Below are positions 34,622-44,039 of a stretch of DNA of 64,000 nt, one piece after another; positions within the stretch are counted from its first letter, which is position 1; every line of letters starts with the position of its first letter. The translations under genes were made by a program, and so were the position numbers. Under the pieces are notes generated by a model. It searched no databases. It had not been told where the DNA came from and saw only the letters and a list, made by a program, of their open reading frames with translations. The stretch covers positions 62,001 through 126,000 of the forward strand of contig NZ_JBHRSS010000001.1 in assembly GCF_042643355.1 (NCBI RefSeq), written 5' to 3'. Origin of the DNA: Salinisphaera aquimarina (lineage in GTDB: Bacteria > Pseudomonadota > Gammaproteobacteria > Nevskiales > Salinisphaeraceae).

Positions 34622-36240
34622 TGAATGCGCGGCGCAACAACCGCCGCCGTGGCTGGATCCCGGCATCGGCCGGGATCCTTGCTGCCACGCTGGTGTCGCT
34701 GATCGCACTGGGCGGCTGTACCGAGCCGAACGCCCAGGACGATGTCCTCGATGTGGCCTTCCAGGAACAGATCAGCAATCTGGACCGGACCTTCACGACC
34801 AAGCGCGAGTACATCATCCTCTCGCAGCTGATCGACGATTTCCTGTTCGCGGTCAATCCGGACACGCTCGACTACGAGCCGCTGCTGGCCAAGTCCTACG
34901 AGTTCGTCGACAAGACCACGCTGGACGTGACCCTGCGCAAGGGCGTGACCTTCCACGACGGCTCGCCGCTGAGCGCGGACGACGTCGTCTATACCTATCG
35001 TTTCGTCATCGACCCGGCAAACGGCGCGCGCGCTCAGCAGCATGTCTCCAAATGGCTGGATTCGGTCGAGAAGACCGGCCCGCGCTCGGTGCGGTTTCAT
35101 CTGAGCTATGCCTATCCGCTGGCGCTGCGCGACATGGCCGTGACCGTGCCGATCCGCAAGGCCGGCAGCTACACCCGCGATGGCGAACTGGACAAGGGCG
35201 CGCTGGTGACCCGCGAGAACGGGCTGGGCCCATACAAGGTGGTCAAGTTCGACCCCGGCCGCGAAGTGCTGCTCAAGCGCTATGACGGCTACTACGACGG
35301 ATCGCCCAAGGGTCAGCCGGCGATCGACACCATTCGTATTCATACGATCTCGGACTGGGGTTCGCAGCAGGCAGGACTGCTCAGCGGCGAGCTAGACTGG
35401 CTCTATAACGTACCGGGTGATATCGCCGAGAATCTGGCCGCCTCCGGCTACGCCAAGCGCGAGGTCGGCAGTTCCATGCGCATCGGGTTTCTGGTGCTCG
35501 ACGCCAAGGGCATCACCGGCGCGGACAATCCGCTGACCAAGCTCAAGGTGCGGCGCGGCATCAACCACGCGATCAACCGGCAGTCGATCGTCGACAACAT
35601 CGTGCGCGGCGGGGCCAAGGTCATCGATTCGTCCTGTCATCCGGTGCAGTTCGGCTGCGAACAAGACGTGCGTCACTACGATTTCGACCCGGACAAGGCG
35701 CGCCAGCTGTTTGCCGACGCGGGTTATCCGAACGGCTTTCCCATGACCGTATGGGCCTATCGCAACCCGTACGTGGCCGAGGCCATGGCCCAGGATCTGC
35801 GCAATGTCGGCATCAACGTAGACCTGCGCTACGTCAAGCTGCCGGTGCTCAACAAGGCGCGCTCGGGCGGCCAGATCCAGTCTTATTTCGGCACCTGGGG
35901 CGCGGGCGGTACACCGGACGCCGATGCCACCCTGAGCGTGCTCTGGAACGCCGATACCGATCGCAACTTCAGCGGCGATGCGATGGTGTCGCGCAAGGTC
36001 GCAGAGGCGTCACAGACACGAGACAAGGCCGTGCGAAGGAAACTTTACAGCCAGGTGCTCAAGCGCATCGCCGACCAGGCCTACTACGTGCCGCTGTATG
36101 CGTTCCCTCAGAACTACGTCCTCTCCAATCGCCTCGACTTTCCGGCGCCCAAGGACGGCATGCCGCGGCTGTATCGCGCGCGTTGGAGCCCGCCAGAACC
36201 AGACGAAGCCAGCGGTTCGGCCGCCGGTGCACAGGAGTAG
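34621..36240 (+). CDS. ABC transporter substrate-binding lipoprotein (SBP family 5)
   Basis: A 539-aa binding protein with lipobox ALGGC (Cys about residue 37). Family-5 signatures are TLDVTLRKGVTFHDGSPLSADDVVYTYRF, GLGPYKVVKFDPGREVLLKRYDGY, KLKVRRGINHAINRQSIVDNIV, and AYYVPLYAFPQNYVLSNRLDF near the end. The family binds peptides, nickel chelates, opines and others, so the ligand is open. It is translated in overlap with the porin and followed 3 nt later by the first permease. Confidence 0.92.
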   Translation: MNARRNNRRRGWIPASAGILAATLVSLIALGGCTEPNAQDDVLDVAFQEQISNLDRTFTTKREYIILSQLIDDFLFAVNPDTLDYEPLLAKSYEFVDKTTLDVTLRKGVTFHDGSPLSADDVVYTYRFVIDPANGARAQQHVSKWLDSVEKTGPRSVRFHLSYAYPLALRDMAVTVPIRKAGSYTRDGELDKGALVTRENGLGPYKVVKFDPGREVLLKRYDGYYDGSPKGQPAIDTIRIHTISDWGSQQAGLLSGELDWLYNVPGDIAENLAASGYAKREVGSSMRIGFLVLDAKGITGADNPLTKLKVRRGINHAINRQSIVDNIVRGGAKVIDSSCHPVQFGCEQDVRHYDFDPDKARQLFADAGYPNGFPMTVWAYRNPYVAEAMAQDLRNVGINVDLRYVKLPVLNKARSGGQIQSYFGTWGAGGTPDADATLSVLWNADTDRNFSGDAMVSRKVAEASQTRDKAVRRKLYSQVLKRIADQAYYVPLYAFPQNYVLSNRLDFPAPKDGMPRLYRARWSPPEPDEASGSAAGAQE

Positions 36241-36243
36241 GCC

Positions 36244-37161
36244 ATGCTGCGTTATGCGATGAAGCGTTTTGTGCTGGCCATCGCCGTGGCGTTCACGGTG
36301 TCCATCGGCGCGTTTCTGGCCCTGCATCTGGCCACCGATCCGGCCCGCGCGATCGCGGGTGAGGACGCCGAGGCCCAGGTGGTTCAGCAGATTCGGGTCG
36401 AATACGGCCTCGACCGGCCGCTGCCGGCGCAATACGGCGAATGGCTGACCGATCTGGCCCAGGGCGATTTCGGCGACAGCTATTACTGGCACCAGTCGGT
36501 CGCGCATCTGATCATCGAAGCCGCGCCCACCACGCTGCGCCTGGCCGGTTTCGCCTTGCTGATCACCATTCTGGTATCGATTCCGCTGGGGGCGCTGGCG
36601 GCAATCAACGCCAATACCTGGATCGATCGCGCGGCGCTGTCGGTGGCGGTCTCGGCCCAGGCGATTCCCAGTTTCTGGCTGGGGCTGGTGATGATCGTGG
36701 TGTTTGCCGTCGAGCTGCACTGGTTTCCGGTGTCGGGCGGCGGCAGCTGGGCGCATTTCGTGCTGCCGGCCTTCGTGCTCGGCATGCGCTCGGTGCCGGC
36801 GGTGATGCGTCTGACCCGCGCCGGGCTGATCGAGGTGTACGAGTCCGACTACATCCGCACGGCGCGCGCCAAGGGTTTTCGCGGTCGAAAGCTGCTCACC
36901 GGTCAGGCCCTGCGCAACGCGCTGCTGCCGGTGGTGAGCGTGCTCGCGGTACAGCTGGGTCACAAGCTGGGCGGCTCGATCATCATCGAATCGGTGTTCT
37001 CCATGCGCGGGCTCGGGCGCCTGGCGCTGGACTCCATTCTGGGCGGCGATATTCCCACCGTGCAGATGCTGGTGTTCCTGTTCGCGCTGACCTTCGTGTT
37101 TCTGACGTTTCTGTCGGATCTGATCAACGCGTGGATAGATCCACGCCTGCGCTTGAGGTAG
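36244..37161 (+). CDS. ABC transporter permease, DppB type
   Basis: A 305-aa permease with six membrane helices. It has a DppB-type N terminus (MLRYAMKRFVLAIAVAF), the large periplasmic loop with VEYGLDRPLPAQYGEWL, QAIPSFWLGLVMI, and the ATPase-contact loop YIRTARAKGFRGRKLL. It starts 3 nt after the binding protein and 3 nt before the second permease. Confidence 0.92.
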   Translation: MLRYAMKRFVLAIAVAFTVSIGAFLALHLATDPARAIAGEDAEAQVVQQIRVEYGLDRPLPAQYGEWLTDLAQGDFGDSYYWHQSVAHLIIEAAPTTLRLAGFALLITILVSIPLGALAAINANTWIDRAALSVAVSAQAIPSFWLGLVMIVVFAVELHWFPVSGGGSWAHFVLPAFVLGMRSVPAVMRLTRAGLIEVYESDYIRTARAKGFRGRKLLTGQALRNALLPVVSVLAVQLGHKLGGSIIIESVFSMRGLGRLALDSILGGDIPTVQMLVFLFALTFVFLTFLSDLINAWIDPRLRLR

Positions 37162-37164
37162 GCC

Positions 37165-38094
37165 ATGAGTACCACCCCCGACAGCCTGCCCGAACGCCAG
37201 TCCACGCGCGACGCCGGTCTAGACGAGGCACTGGCGCCGATGACGCCGCGCCAGCTGCTGCGCCGGCGTGCGTTTTCGCACCTGGGCCTGCTTATCGGTG
37301 CGGGCCTGATTCTCACGCTGGTGCTGGCGGCCATCTTCGGCCCGATGCTCGTGCCCCACGATGCCTATGCCCAGGATCTGGCCGGCCGTCTCGCGCCGCC
37401 GGTGTGGTCGGGCGGCAGCTGGGATCATCCCTTCGGCACCGACCACGTCGGTCGCGATTATCTGGCCCGGCTGCTGGTCGGTGCGCGTATCTCGCTCACC
37501 GTCGGCTTCTTCGCCGCGATCGTCGGCAGCATTATCGGCGTGGGCCTGGGCATCTGCGGCGGCTATTTCGGCGGCCGTGTCGATCAGGTCGTGTCCTATC
37601 TGCTGACCTGTCAGCTGGCCTTGCCGCAGATCCTGCTGGCGATGGCGCTGGTGTTTCTGATCGGCCCCTCAATGATCGTGGTCATCGGCGTCATCGGCGT
37701 GCTGCACTGGAGTTACTACCTGGTGGTGTCGCGCTCGGCGGCGATGCGTATCCGCGAACTGGATTATGTTGCCTCGGCGCGCGCGATCGGCAGTTCCACC
37801 GCGTCGATCCTCTGGCACGAGGTGCTGCCTAATCTGCGCAGCCAGGTGATCGTGATCTTCACCATCGAAATGGGCACGGCGATTCTGTCCGAGGCGGCCT
37901 TGTCGTTCCTCGGCGTGGGCATTCAGTCGCCGACGCCGTCTTGGGGGCTGATGATCGCGGAAGGGCGCCAGTCCATGTTTTTCGATCCGTGGCTGACCAT
38001 TCTCCCGGGCATCGCGCTGTTCCTGCTGGTGATGGGCGTGAACCTGTTCGGCGACGGGCTGCGCGACGTGCTGTCCCCGGAGGGCAAGAACTAG
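37165..38094 (+). CDS. ABC transporter permease, DppC type
   Basis: A 309-aa permease: a cytoplasmic tail of about 45 residues, a first helix, then the DppC hallmark HPFGTDHVGRDYLARLLVGARISL, GVGLGICGGYFGG, and the contact loop DYVASARAIGSSTASILWHEVLPN. It ends in GDGLRDVLSPEGKN. The downstream double ATPase starts on the next base. Confidence 0.92.
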   Translation: MSTTPDSLPERQSTRDAGLDEALAPMTPRQLLRRRAFSHLGLLIGAGLILTLVLAAIFGPMLVPHDAYAQDLAGRLAPPVWSGGSWDHPFGTDHVGRDYLARLLVGARISLTVGFFAAIVGSIIGVGLGICGGYFGGRVDQVVSYLLTCQLALPQILLAMALVFLIGPSMIVVIGVIGVLHWSYYLVVSRSAAMRIRELDYVASARAIGSSTASILWHEVLPNLRSQVIVIFTIEMGTAILSEAALSFLGVGIQSPTPSWGLMIAEGRQSMFFDPWLTILPGIALFLLVMGVNLFGDGLRDVLSPEGKN

Positions 38095-39966
38095 ATGCCA
38101 TATTCAAACGACCCGCTGCTGTGCGTCGATGGGCTGTCGGTGGGGCTGACCTCGCCGCGCGGCGACACCACCTGGCCGGTACGCCAGGTCGGCTTCGAGC
38201 TGGCGCGCGGCGAAGCGCTGGGCATTGTCGGCGAATCCGGTTCCGGCAAGTCGATGGCCATGCTCGCGCTGATGGGCCTGCTGCCGGGTAGCGCACGCCG
38301 CGAGGCGACGCGTGTGTCGCTGGGCGAGACCGACCTGCTGACCCTGCCGGACGCACAGTTCGCCCGCCAGGTCGCCGGCAAGCGTATCGGCATGATCTTC
38401 CAGGAACCCATGACCTCGCTCAATCCGGTCTATTCGATCGGCCGCCAGCTCACCGAGACCATGACCCTGCACGGTCAGGCCGATGCCCGCACCGCCCGCC
38501 GGCGCGCGCTGGAACTGCTCGAACGTGTGGGCGTGCCGGAGCCGGAAGTGCGGCTGCGCCAGTATCCGCATCAATTGTCCGGCGGTTTGCGTCAGCGCGT
38601 GATGATCGCCATGGCATTGATGAATTCGCCCGAGCTGATCATTGCCGACGAGCCGACCACCGCGCTCGACGTGACCATCAAGGCGCAGATTCTGGATCTG
38701 CTCGCCGAGCTGCGCGCCGAACTCGGTACCGCCATGATTCTGGTCAGCCACGACATCGCCGCGGTATCGCGGGCGGTGGACCGGGTCGCAGTGATGTACG
38801 CCGGCGCGCTGGTGGAGCAGGGCTCCTTGCGGCAGGTGCTGGAAACGCCATTGCATCCGTACACGCAGGGGCTGCTGCGCTGCGCGCCGCGGGCACTGGC
38901 TCCCAACGGCGGCGGCCGGCTGGGGTCGATCGCGGGCAGCGTGCCGCGGCCGTTCGCGCGGCTGTCGCGCTGTGCGTTTTCCGATCGTTGTCCGCTGGTG
39001 CACGACGCCTGTCATGACGGCGAGCCGGTGATGCACAGGGCCGACGATCGGGCTTATCGCTGCATGCTCGGCGCGGATCGGCTGCGCGCCTTCGAGTGGG
39101 CCGATACAGCCCAGTCGGAGCAAATGACGCAGCCGAGCCGCGCGACGGCGGCTGCAAACGACACGCCGATCCTGTCGCTGGAATCGGTCAGCTGCGAATT
39201 CGTCACCCGTCGTGGCCTGCTCGGCGCGGCCCACCGCCTGCGCGCGGTAGACGACGTATCGCTGGGTCTGTATCGCGGCGAAATCCTGGCGGTAGTGGGT
39301 GAATCCGGCTCCGGAAAGACCACAATGGCGCGCATGCTGCTCGGCCTGCAGGCGCCGACCGCCGGCGTGGTGCGGTTCGATGACAGACCGCTCGCCGACA
39401 CCGGTGCCCGCGAACGTGCCCGCCAGATCCAGCCCGTGTTCCAGGACCCGTATTCGTCGCTCAATCCGCTACGCACCGTCGCCGACTCGATCGGCCGACC
39501 GCTGGTGGTGCACGGCATCGGCAACAGCCGTTCGCGGAGCGAGCGCGTACGCGAGGTGATGGCGCTGGTCGGCCTCGATGCACGCTTCTATGACAGCTAT
39601 CCCGGCCAGATGTCGGGCGGCCAGCGCCAGCGCGTCGCGGTGGCCCGGGCACTGGTGCTGGAGCCGGACGTGATCGTCTGCGACGAGCCGACGTCGGCGC
39701 TGGATATCTCGGTACAGGCCCAGATCCTGAATCTGCTGCTCGATCTGCAGGCACGCCTGAACCTGACCTATTTCATCATCACCCACGATCTCGCGGTGGT
39801 GCGCTATATGGCCAGCCGCGTGGCGGTGATGCAGGGCGGTCGGATCGTCGAAACCGGGCCGACCGAGCAGGTCTACACCCGGCCGGCCAGCGCCTATACC
39901 CGCGAGCTGCTGGCCTCGATGAGCGATCCCCTGAGCCAGCGCGCGCCCGCCGCCGCGTCGGTCTGA
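38095..39966 (+). CDS. ABC transporter double ATP-binding protein (DppD-DppF fusion, YejF/GsiA type)
   Basis: A 623-aa protein carrying two complete ATPase domains. Domain 1: GESGSGKS, LSGGLRQRVMIA, LIIADEPTTALD, and the C-terminal oligopeptide-transporter extension with three Cys (SRCAFSDRCPLVHDAC). Domain 2: GESGSGKTT, MSGGQRQRVAVA, VIVCDEPTSALD. A linker at about residues 325-355 joins them. One chain replaces the usual pair of ATPases. The ATG follows the permease stop directly. Confidence 0.93.
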   Translation: MPYSNDPLLCVDGLSVGLTSPRGDTTWPVRQVGFELARGEALGIVGESGSGKSMAMLALMGLLPGSARREATRVSLGETDLLTLPDAQFARQVAGKRIGMIFQEPMTSLNPVYSIGRQLTETMTLHGQADARTARRRALELLERVGVPEPEVRLRQYPHQLSGGLRQRVMIAMALMNSPELIIADEPTTALDVTIKAQILDLLAELRAELGTAMILVSHDIAAVSRAVDRVAVMYAGALVEQGSLRQVLETPLHPYTQGLLRCAPRALAPNGGGRLGSIAGSVPRPFARLSRCAFSDRCPLVHDACHDGEPVMHRADDRAYRCMLGADRLRAFEWADTAQSEQMTQPSRATAAANDTPILSLESVSCEFVTRRGLLGAAHRLRAVDDVSLGLYRGEILAVVGESGSGKTTMARMLLGLQAPTAGVVRFDDRPLADTGARERARQIQPVFQDPYSSLNPLRTVADSIGRPLVVHGIGNSRSRSERVREVMALVGLDARFYDSYPGQMSGGQRQRVAVARALVLEPDVIVCDEPTSALDISVQAQILNLLLDLQARLNLTYFIITHDLAVVRYMASRVAVMQGGRIVETGPTEQVYTRPASAYTRELLASMSDPLSQRAPAAASV

Positions 39967-39994
39967 TTCCTTTCCTTCAAGAGTGTTTGACCCG

Positions 39995-41329
39995 ATGACC
40001 GAATTGTTGAGTGCCGATGCCGTGCGTGAACTGTTCAGCGCGCGCAGCCGCCACCAGTCCTGGCTCGACGTCGAGGCCGCACTCGCGCTGGCCGAGGGCG
40101 AACTGGGCATGATTCCAAAGGCCGCCGCCGAGGACATCGCCCGGCACGCCCATCTGGACACGATCGACGCGAAGGCATTCACCGAACTGGCGGCCCGCAA
40201 CCGCGCACCCATACTCGCGCTCGTCGAGACCCTGGCCACGGCCTGCGACGACGACGCCGGCGCCTATGTGCACTGGGGCGGCACCACCCAGAACATCATC
40301 CAGACCGCGCGCATCGTGCAGATGAAAAAAGCCCACGCGGCACTGATGGCGCGTCTGGGCGCGATCTTCGGCCGCCTCGCGGGCATGGCCGACGAAAGCG
40401 CGGAAATGGTGGTGGCCGGGCGCTCGAACCGGCGCCAGGGCCTGCCGATCACCTTCGGCTTCAAGGTCGCGGCCTGGATCGATGAAATGCTGCGCCACGA
40501 AGAACGCCTCAAGGCGGCCGAGTCGCGGGTGTTCATGTCCCAGTTCGGCGGCGCGCTGGGGGCAATGCATGCCTTCGGAGACAACGGCCCGGCGCTGAAC
40601 GCAGCCATCTCCACGCGTCTCGGTCTCGCACCGTCGGCGGTGCCGGTGCGCTCGGCGCTCGATCATATCGCCGAATACATGCAGCTGCTGGCGCTGCTGG
40701 CGGGCAGCTGCGCCAAGATCGCGCGCGAATTCTACACCTTGATGACCGACGAACTGGGCGAAGTGATCGAGGACATCGAAGGCGCGGTCGGCAGCAGCAC
40801 GATGCCGCAGAAGGTCAATTCCAAGATCGCGGTGAAGGTCATGGCCCACGCCACGCGGCTGCGCGGCTATGCCGCCACCACGCTCGAGGCCATGCAGCCG
40901 TCGCACGAGGGCGACGCCGCCTCCAATATGGTCATGTACAGCGCCATCGACGAAGCGGTGCCGTTGGCCTATGAACTGACCTGCCTGTTCGATGAACTGC
41001 TCGCCAGTATCCGCCTGATCCCGGACAACATGCGCCGTAATCTCGCCGCCAGCGACGGCCTGATCATGGCCGAGAAAGCGATGATGTTGCTGGCCGCGCA
41101 CGTCGGCCGCTCGCAGGCCCATCATCTGGTCCAGGAAAGCGTGGCGCGGGCACGCCGGGACGGCAATGGTTTTGCCAGCGCTCTGGCCGGCCACGAGCAA
41201 CTGCCCGCGCAAATCGATGCCGCGGAACTGGCCGCTGCCCTGCGGCCCGAAACCCATACCGGCCAGAGTGTGCCCATGGCCCGTCGAGCGGTGGACCTGG
41301 CGCGCAAGGCGGCGGCGCGTCTGGGCTGA
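39995..41329 (+). CDS. Fumarase/aspartase-superfamily lyase (PurB/PcaB-like)
   Basis: A 444-aa enzyme (start ATG 39995; GTG 39983 would add four residues). The superfamily signature is GSSTMPQKVNSK, and GAYVHWGGTTQNIIQT is the first conserved region. Members cleave adenylosuccinate, argininosuccinate-like C-N bonds, or cyclise 3-carboxymuconate. The short C-terminal domain and QNIIQT are closest in look to PcaB/PurB-like enzymes of catabolic loci. It sits 28 nt after the ABC ATPase, so it probably acts on the imported compound, not in purine synthesis. Confidence 0.82.
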   Translation: MTELLSADAVRELFSARSRHQSWLDVEAALALAEGELGMIPKAAAEDIARHAHLDTIDAKAFTELAARNRAPILALVETLATACDDDAGAYVHWGGTTQNIIQTARIVQMKKAHAALMARLGAIFGRLAGMADESAEMVVAGRSNRRQGLPITFGFKVAAWIDEMLRHEERLKAAESRVFMSQFGGALGAMHAFGDNGPALNAAISTRLGLAPSAVPVRSALDHIAEYMQLLALLAGSCAKIAREFYTLMTDELGEVIEDIEGAVGSSTMPQKVNSKIAVKVMAHATRLRGYAATTLEAMQPSHEGDAASNMVMYSAIDEAVPLAYELTCLFDELLASIRLIPDNMRRNLAASDGLIMAEKAMMLLAAHVGRSQAHHLVQESVARARRDGNGFASALAGHEQLPAQIDAAELAAALRPETHTGQSVPMARRAVDLARKAAARLG

Positions 41330-41408
41330 ACTGGCGAGAAAAACAGTCCGCGCCTGGCTTCGTATGGCATCTTGGGCGGCTTAGGCTGTTTCCAATCGTG
41401 AGGCCGTA

Positions 41409-41936
41409 ATGGGCGAAGCCACAAACCCGACATTCATCCCGCTGCATATCGCGGTCCTGACCGTATCCGATACGCGCACCGAAGCCACCGACAAGTCCGG
41501 CAAGCTGCTGGTCGATCGGCTCGAGGCCGCCGGCCATGTGCTGCACGAGAAGGCGATCTGCCCGGACGACGTCTACGAACTGCGTGCCCGCGTGTCGCGC
41601 TGGATCGCCGACGCCAAGCCGGACGTGGTGATCACCACCGGCGGTACCGGCCTGACTGGAAGGGACGTTACCCCGCAGGCGATCGAGATCCTGTTCGACC
41701 GCCGTATCGACGGTTTCGGCGAGATGTTCCGGGTGCTGTCCTACGACGTCATCGGCACGTCCACCCTGCAGTCGCGGGCACTGGCGGGGGTGGCCAAGGC
41801 GACGTTCATCTTCTGCCTGCCGGGGTCATCCGGCGCCTGTGCCGACGGCTGGGACAAGCTCATCTGTGAACAGATCGATGCCCGTACCCAGCCGTGCAAC
41901 CTGCATGAGCTGCTGCCGCGTCTGACCGAGCGCTAG
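41409..41936 (+). CDS. moaB: Molybdenum cofactor biosynthesis protein MoaB
   Basis: A 175-aa MogA/MoaB-fold protein: LHIAVLTVSDTRTEATDKSG, DVVITTGGTGLTGRDVTPQAI, the acidic FDRRIDGFGEMFRVLSY and FCLPGSSGACADGWDKLI. These are the molybdopterin-binding and adenylylation motifs of the family. It would help insert molybdenum into the pterin cofactor. It follows the lyase by 79 nt and is followed by a hairpin at 41941. Confidence 0.92.
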   Translation: MGEATNPTFIPLHIAVLTVSDTRTEATDKSGKLLVDRLEAAGHVLHEKAICPDDVYELRARVSRWIADAKPDVVITTGGTGLTGRDVTPQAIEILFDRRIDGFGEMFRVLSYDVIGTSTLQSRALAGVAKATFIFCLPGSSGACADGWDKLICEQIDARTQPCNLHELLPRLTER

Positions 41937-41940
41937 AAGA

Positions 41941-41962
41941 CAACCGGCAACAGCCGGTTGTG
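41941..41962. terminator. Hairpin between moaB and the PEP-CTERM gene
   Basis: Perfect 9-bp arms ACAACCGGC and GCCGGTTGT with loop AACA, between convergent genes. There is no T run on either side, so it may act weakly as a bidirectional terminator. Confidence 0.55.
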
Positions 41963-41966
41963 CTGT

Positions 41967-42572
41967 TCAGCCGTTGTGGCGGCGGCGCACGCCCCAGCCG
42001 AGCAGTACCAGAGCAAGCGCGAACAGGGCGATGGTCGAGGGCTCGGGCACGTCGGCCACGGCACGCACGGTCGGCGTGTAATCGCCCGAGATGAAGCCGC
42101 TATCGAACGGGTTGGCGGCGCCGACCACGGCCATGAATGAGGATTCATTGCCGATGAGCGCCACGGTGCAGTCGCTGCAGCCCGGCAGGGCGATGAACAT
42201 CGACAGGAAGTCGAACGAGCTCAGCGTCGTGCCGTCGCTCGAGATCTGACCCGCAAACGCAGCGAACGGACCGATCGAGGCGAGCGAGAAATCCACCGCG
42301 CCGATGGAAAGACTGAAGCTGAGCAGGTCACTGGCGTTGAAATTCGCGTTCGGCAGGGCGGCCGCGTCGTCGATTTCCAGGGTCGCGGTGACCGCATCGC
42401 CGATCATGAAAGGCGCCGGTGCCGGTGCCGAGAACGAGAAACCACTGTCCACCGAGCCGGAGAAATCGATGAATGCCGCGCTCGCCGCGGTCGGCAAGGC
42501 CAGCGCCAGGGGAATGATCAGAGCGGCCAGCGTACGCGCCGCGATGAAACCCAGGCCTGTTTTGTTGTTCAT
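41967..42572 (-). CDS. PEP-CTERM sorting-domain exported protein
   Basis: A 201-aa protein with a signal peptide (cut near AASA, residue 32) and a C-terminal PEP-CTERM signal: VPEPSTIALFALALVLL, then GWGVRRRHNG. The body is rich in Ser, Ala, Phe and Gly, as in many such surface proteins, and has a Cys pair (PGCSDC). PEP-CTERM proteins are processed by exosortase and usually linked to exopolysaccharide; no exosortase gene is in the window. An AT-rich upstream region (about 42625-42690) suggests its own promoter. Confidence 0.88.
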   Translation of the reverse strand: MNNKTGLGFIAARTLAALIIPLALALPTAASAAFIDFSGSVDSGFSFSAPAPAPFMIGDAVTATLEIDDAAALPNANFNASDLLSFSLSIGAVDFSLASIGPFAAFAGQISSDGTTLSSFDFLSMFIALPGCSDCTVALIGNESSFMAVVGAANPFDSGFISGDYTPTVRAVADVPEPSTIALFALALVLLGWGVRRRHNG

Positions 42573-42903
42573 TGAGTCTTCCCTGAAATTCGAAAACGCC
42601 GGGAATTTCCGGCCGTGTTTTCAGATTGGAAGCAATTTTTGTGCCTTTTAAATAAATAAGTAAAAACAGCAGCTTGATATAGTCTTCGTTGGACGGTGTC
42701 GCGTTCTGTTAATCAAGTTGACGCTTTGCTACAGCGTCCAGGGCGTGGAGTGGGGGCAGAAGGCGCGCACGATCGTAGCAACGCCTTGAAGCCAAGACGC
42801 GAGCGCTGGGTATGCGAGGACACGCCTGCGGAGAACGGCGTGTCAGAAAAACCGACGTATGCCGGGATGGGTCGGTTTACTGCCGCACTGGGGCTGAGCT
42901 CGG
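42573..42903. other. Intergenic region between the PEP-CTERM gene and the LysR gene
   Basis: About 330 bp. The left part (42625-42690) is AT-rich and is the likely promoter of the PEP-CTERM gene. The right part holds an inverted repeat (about 42820-42844) and the hairpin at 42847-42878. No credible ORF or RNA gene is visible. Confidence 0.5.
42847..42878 (-). terminator. Probable terminator of the LysR gene
   Basis: Arms AAACCGAC (42849-42856) and GTCGGTTT (42871-42878) with a 14-nt loop; on the minus strand the stem runs into TTTTT followed by C. It lies 26 nt past the stop of the gene ending at 42904. Confidence 0.5.
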
Positions 42904-43869
42904 TTACTTGCCGTTATTCAGCGTCAGCGCCTGGGCGGTATCGAAGGTGGACGGGGTGAAATCGATGCCGAAGCCGGCGACGGTGTCGCGGGCCTCTTTT
43001 TCGATCCAGTCGCAAACCAGGGTGACGTGGTCATCCGCGCAGCGCTCGCGTGAGCGGCTGATCCAGATATCGGCGGATCGACGCAGCGCGGTACTGAAAG
43101 GCATCACCAGTTTTCCGCTGGCCAGTTCGTTTTCGACGAGCAGGCGCTGCGCCATCGCCACGCCCAGCCCCTGGGTCGCGGCCTGATTGGCCAGGCCGGA
43201 TTCCTTGAACGTGAGTTCCTGATGCGCGTGCAGATCCTGCGCATTCATGATCTCGAGCCAGCTGGGCCAGTCCAGTCGCCGGTAGCGCGAGCGAAGCAGG
43301 GTGTGCTGGGCGAGATTCTCCACCGGCGGCAGGGCATGGGGGCCGCGGGTCAGCGACGGGCTGCAGACGGGGAGAATGATATCCGGAAGAATCGCTTTTC
43401 CGCATTCGCCGTGGGGCTGCTCGTGCCCGTATTTGATGGTGATATCGGCGTGCGCGGCTTCGAATTCGTCAGGTTTGGAGGCAGTGATCAGGTTGAGGTT
43501 GATTTCGGGATGTTCGCTGCGGAAATGTCCCATCCTCGGAATCAGCCACTGCATGATGAATCCGGGATAGGTACAGAGGTTGACCGCGGTATCGCCCTTG
43601 GCGGAGAGCAGGCGGGCACCGTCGTTGAGCATGTCCAGCGCGGCGCTGACCGATGGCAGCAGGGCCACACCGTCTGCCGTGAGCTCGATTATGTTGGCGT
43701 GCCGGATGAACAGCGACTTGGAAAAATAATTTTCCAGAACAATAACTTGGCGACTCACCGCGGCCGGTGTGACGTTCAGTTCCGCGGCCGCCTGGGTAAA
43801 GCTGCCGCAACGAGCGGCGGCTTCGAAGTTGCGTAGCGGGTTGAGTGGTGGCAGCCGGCGTTTGCTCAT
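42904..43869 (-). CDS. LysR-family regulator, GcvA-like
   Basis: A 321-aa regulator: LPPLNPLRNFEAAARCGSFT then AAELNVTPAAVSRQVIVLEN is the GcvA-type winged helix, followed by the effector domain (VNLCTYPGFIMQWLIPRMGHF, DITIKYGHEQPHGE). ATG 43869 gives the usual start MSKRRLPPLNPLRNF; a longer frame reaches 43980 but lacks family similarity. It is divergent from the acyl-CoA dehydrogenase gene at 44040 and is the obvious candidate regulator of the 20-kb run downstream. Confidence 0.9.
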   Translation of the reverse strand: MSKRRLPPLNPLRNFEAAARCGSFTQAAAELNVTPAAVSRQVIVLENYFSKSLFIRHANIIELTADGVALLPSVSAALDMLNDGARLLSAKGDTAVNLCTYPGFIMQWLIPRMGHFRSEHPEINLNLITASKPDEFEAAHADITIKYGHEQPHGECGKAILPDIILPVCSPSLTRGPHALPPVENLAQHTLLRSRYRRLDWPSWLEIMNAQDLHAHQELTFKESGLANQAATQGLGVAMAQRLLVENELASGKLVMPFSTALRRSADIWISRSRERCADDHVTLVCDWIEKEARDTVAGFGIDFTPSTFDTAQALTLNNGK

Positions 43870-43915
43870 TGATGCAGCATAACAAAAAGTTTGGGTAGGT
43901 TGATTTATTGCCGCT

Positions 43916-43944
43916 TTCGCCGTCTCTGAAGACGTGGCTATAGT
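43916..43944 (+). promoter_or_regulatory. Candidate promoter of the catabolic run
   Basis: TTCGCC (43916-43921), a 17-bp spacer and TATAGT (43939-43944) lie about 95 bp before the ATG of the first dehydrogenase, in the LysR intergenic region. The -10 is good, the -35 poor, as expected for an activator-dependent promoter. No experimental support. Confidence 0.35.
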
Positions 43945-44039
43945 CGGGACGTCGTCGCAGCACAGTGCAGAAAAAAGCACGGCGCGACGCGCTCCCTGCC
44001 GGATCGCCGGCCGGGGTCAAGTCGGAGGAGATACCGATA

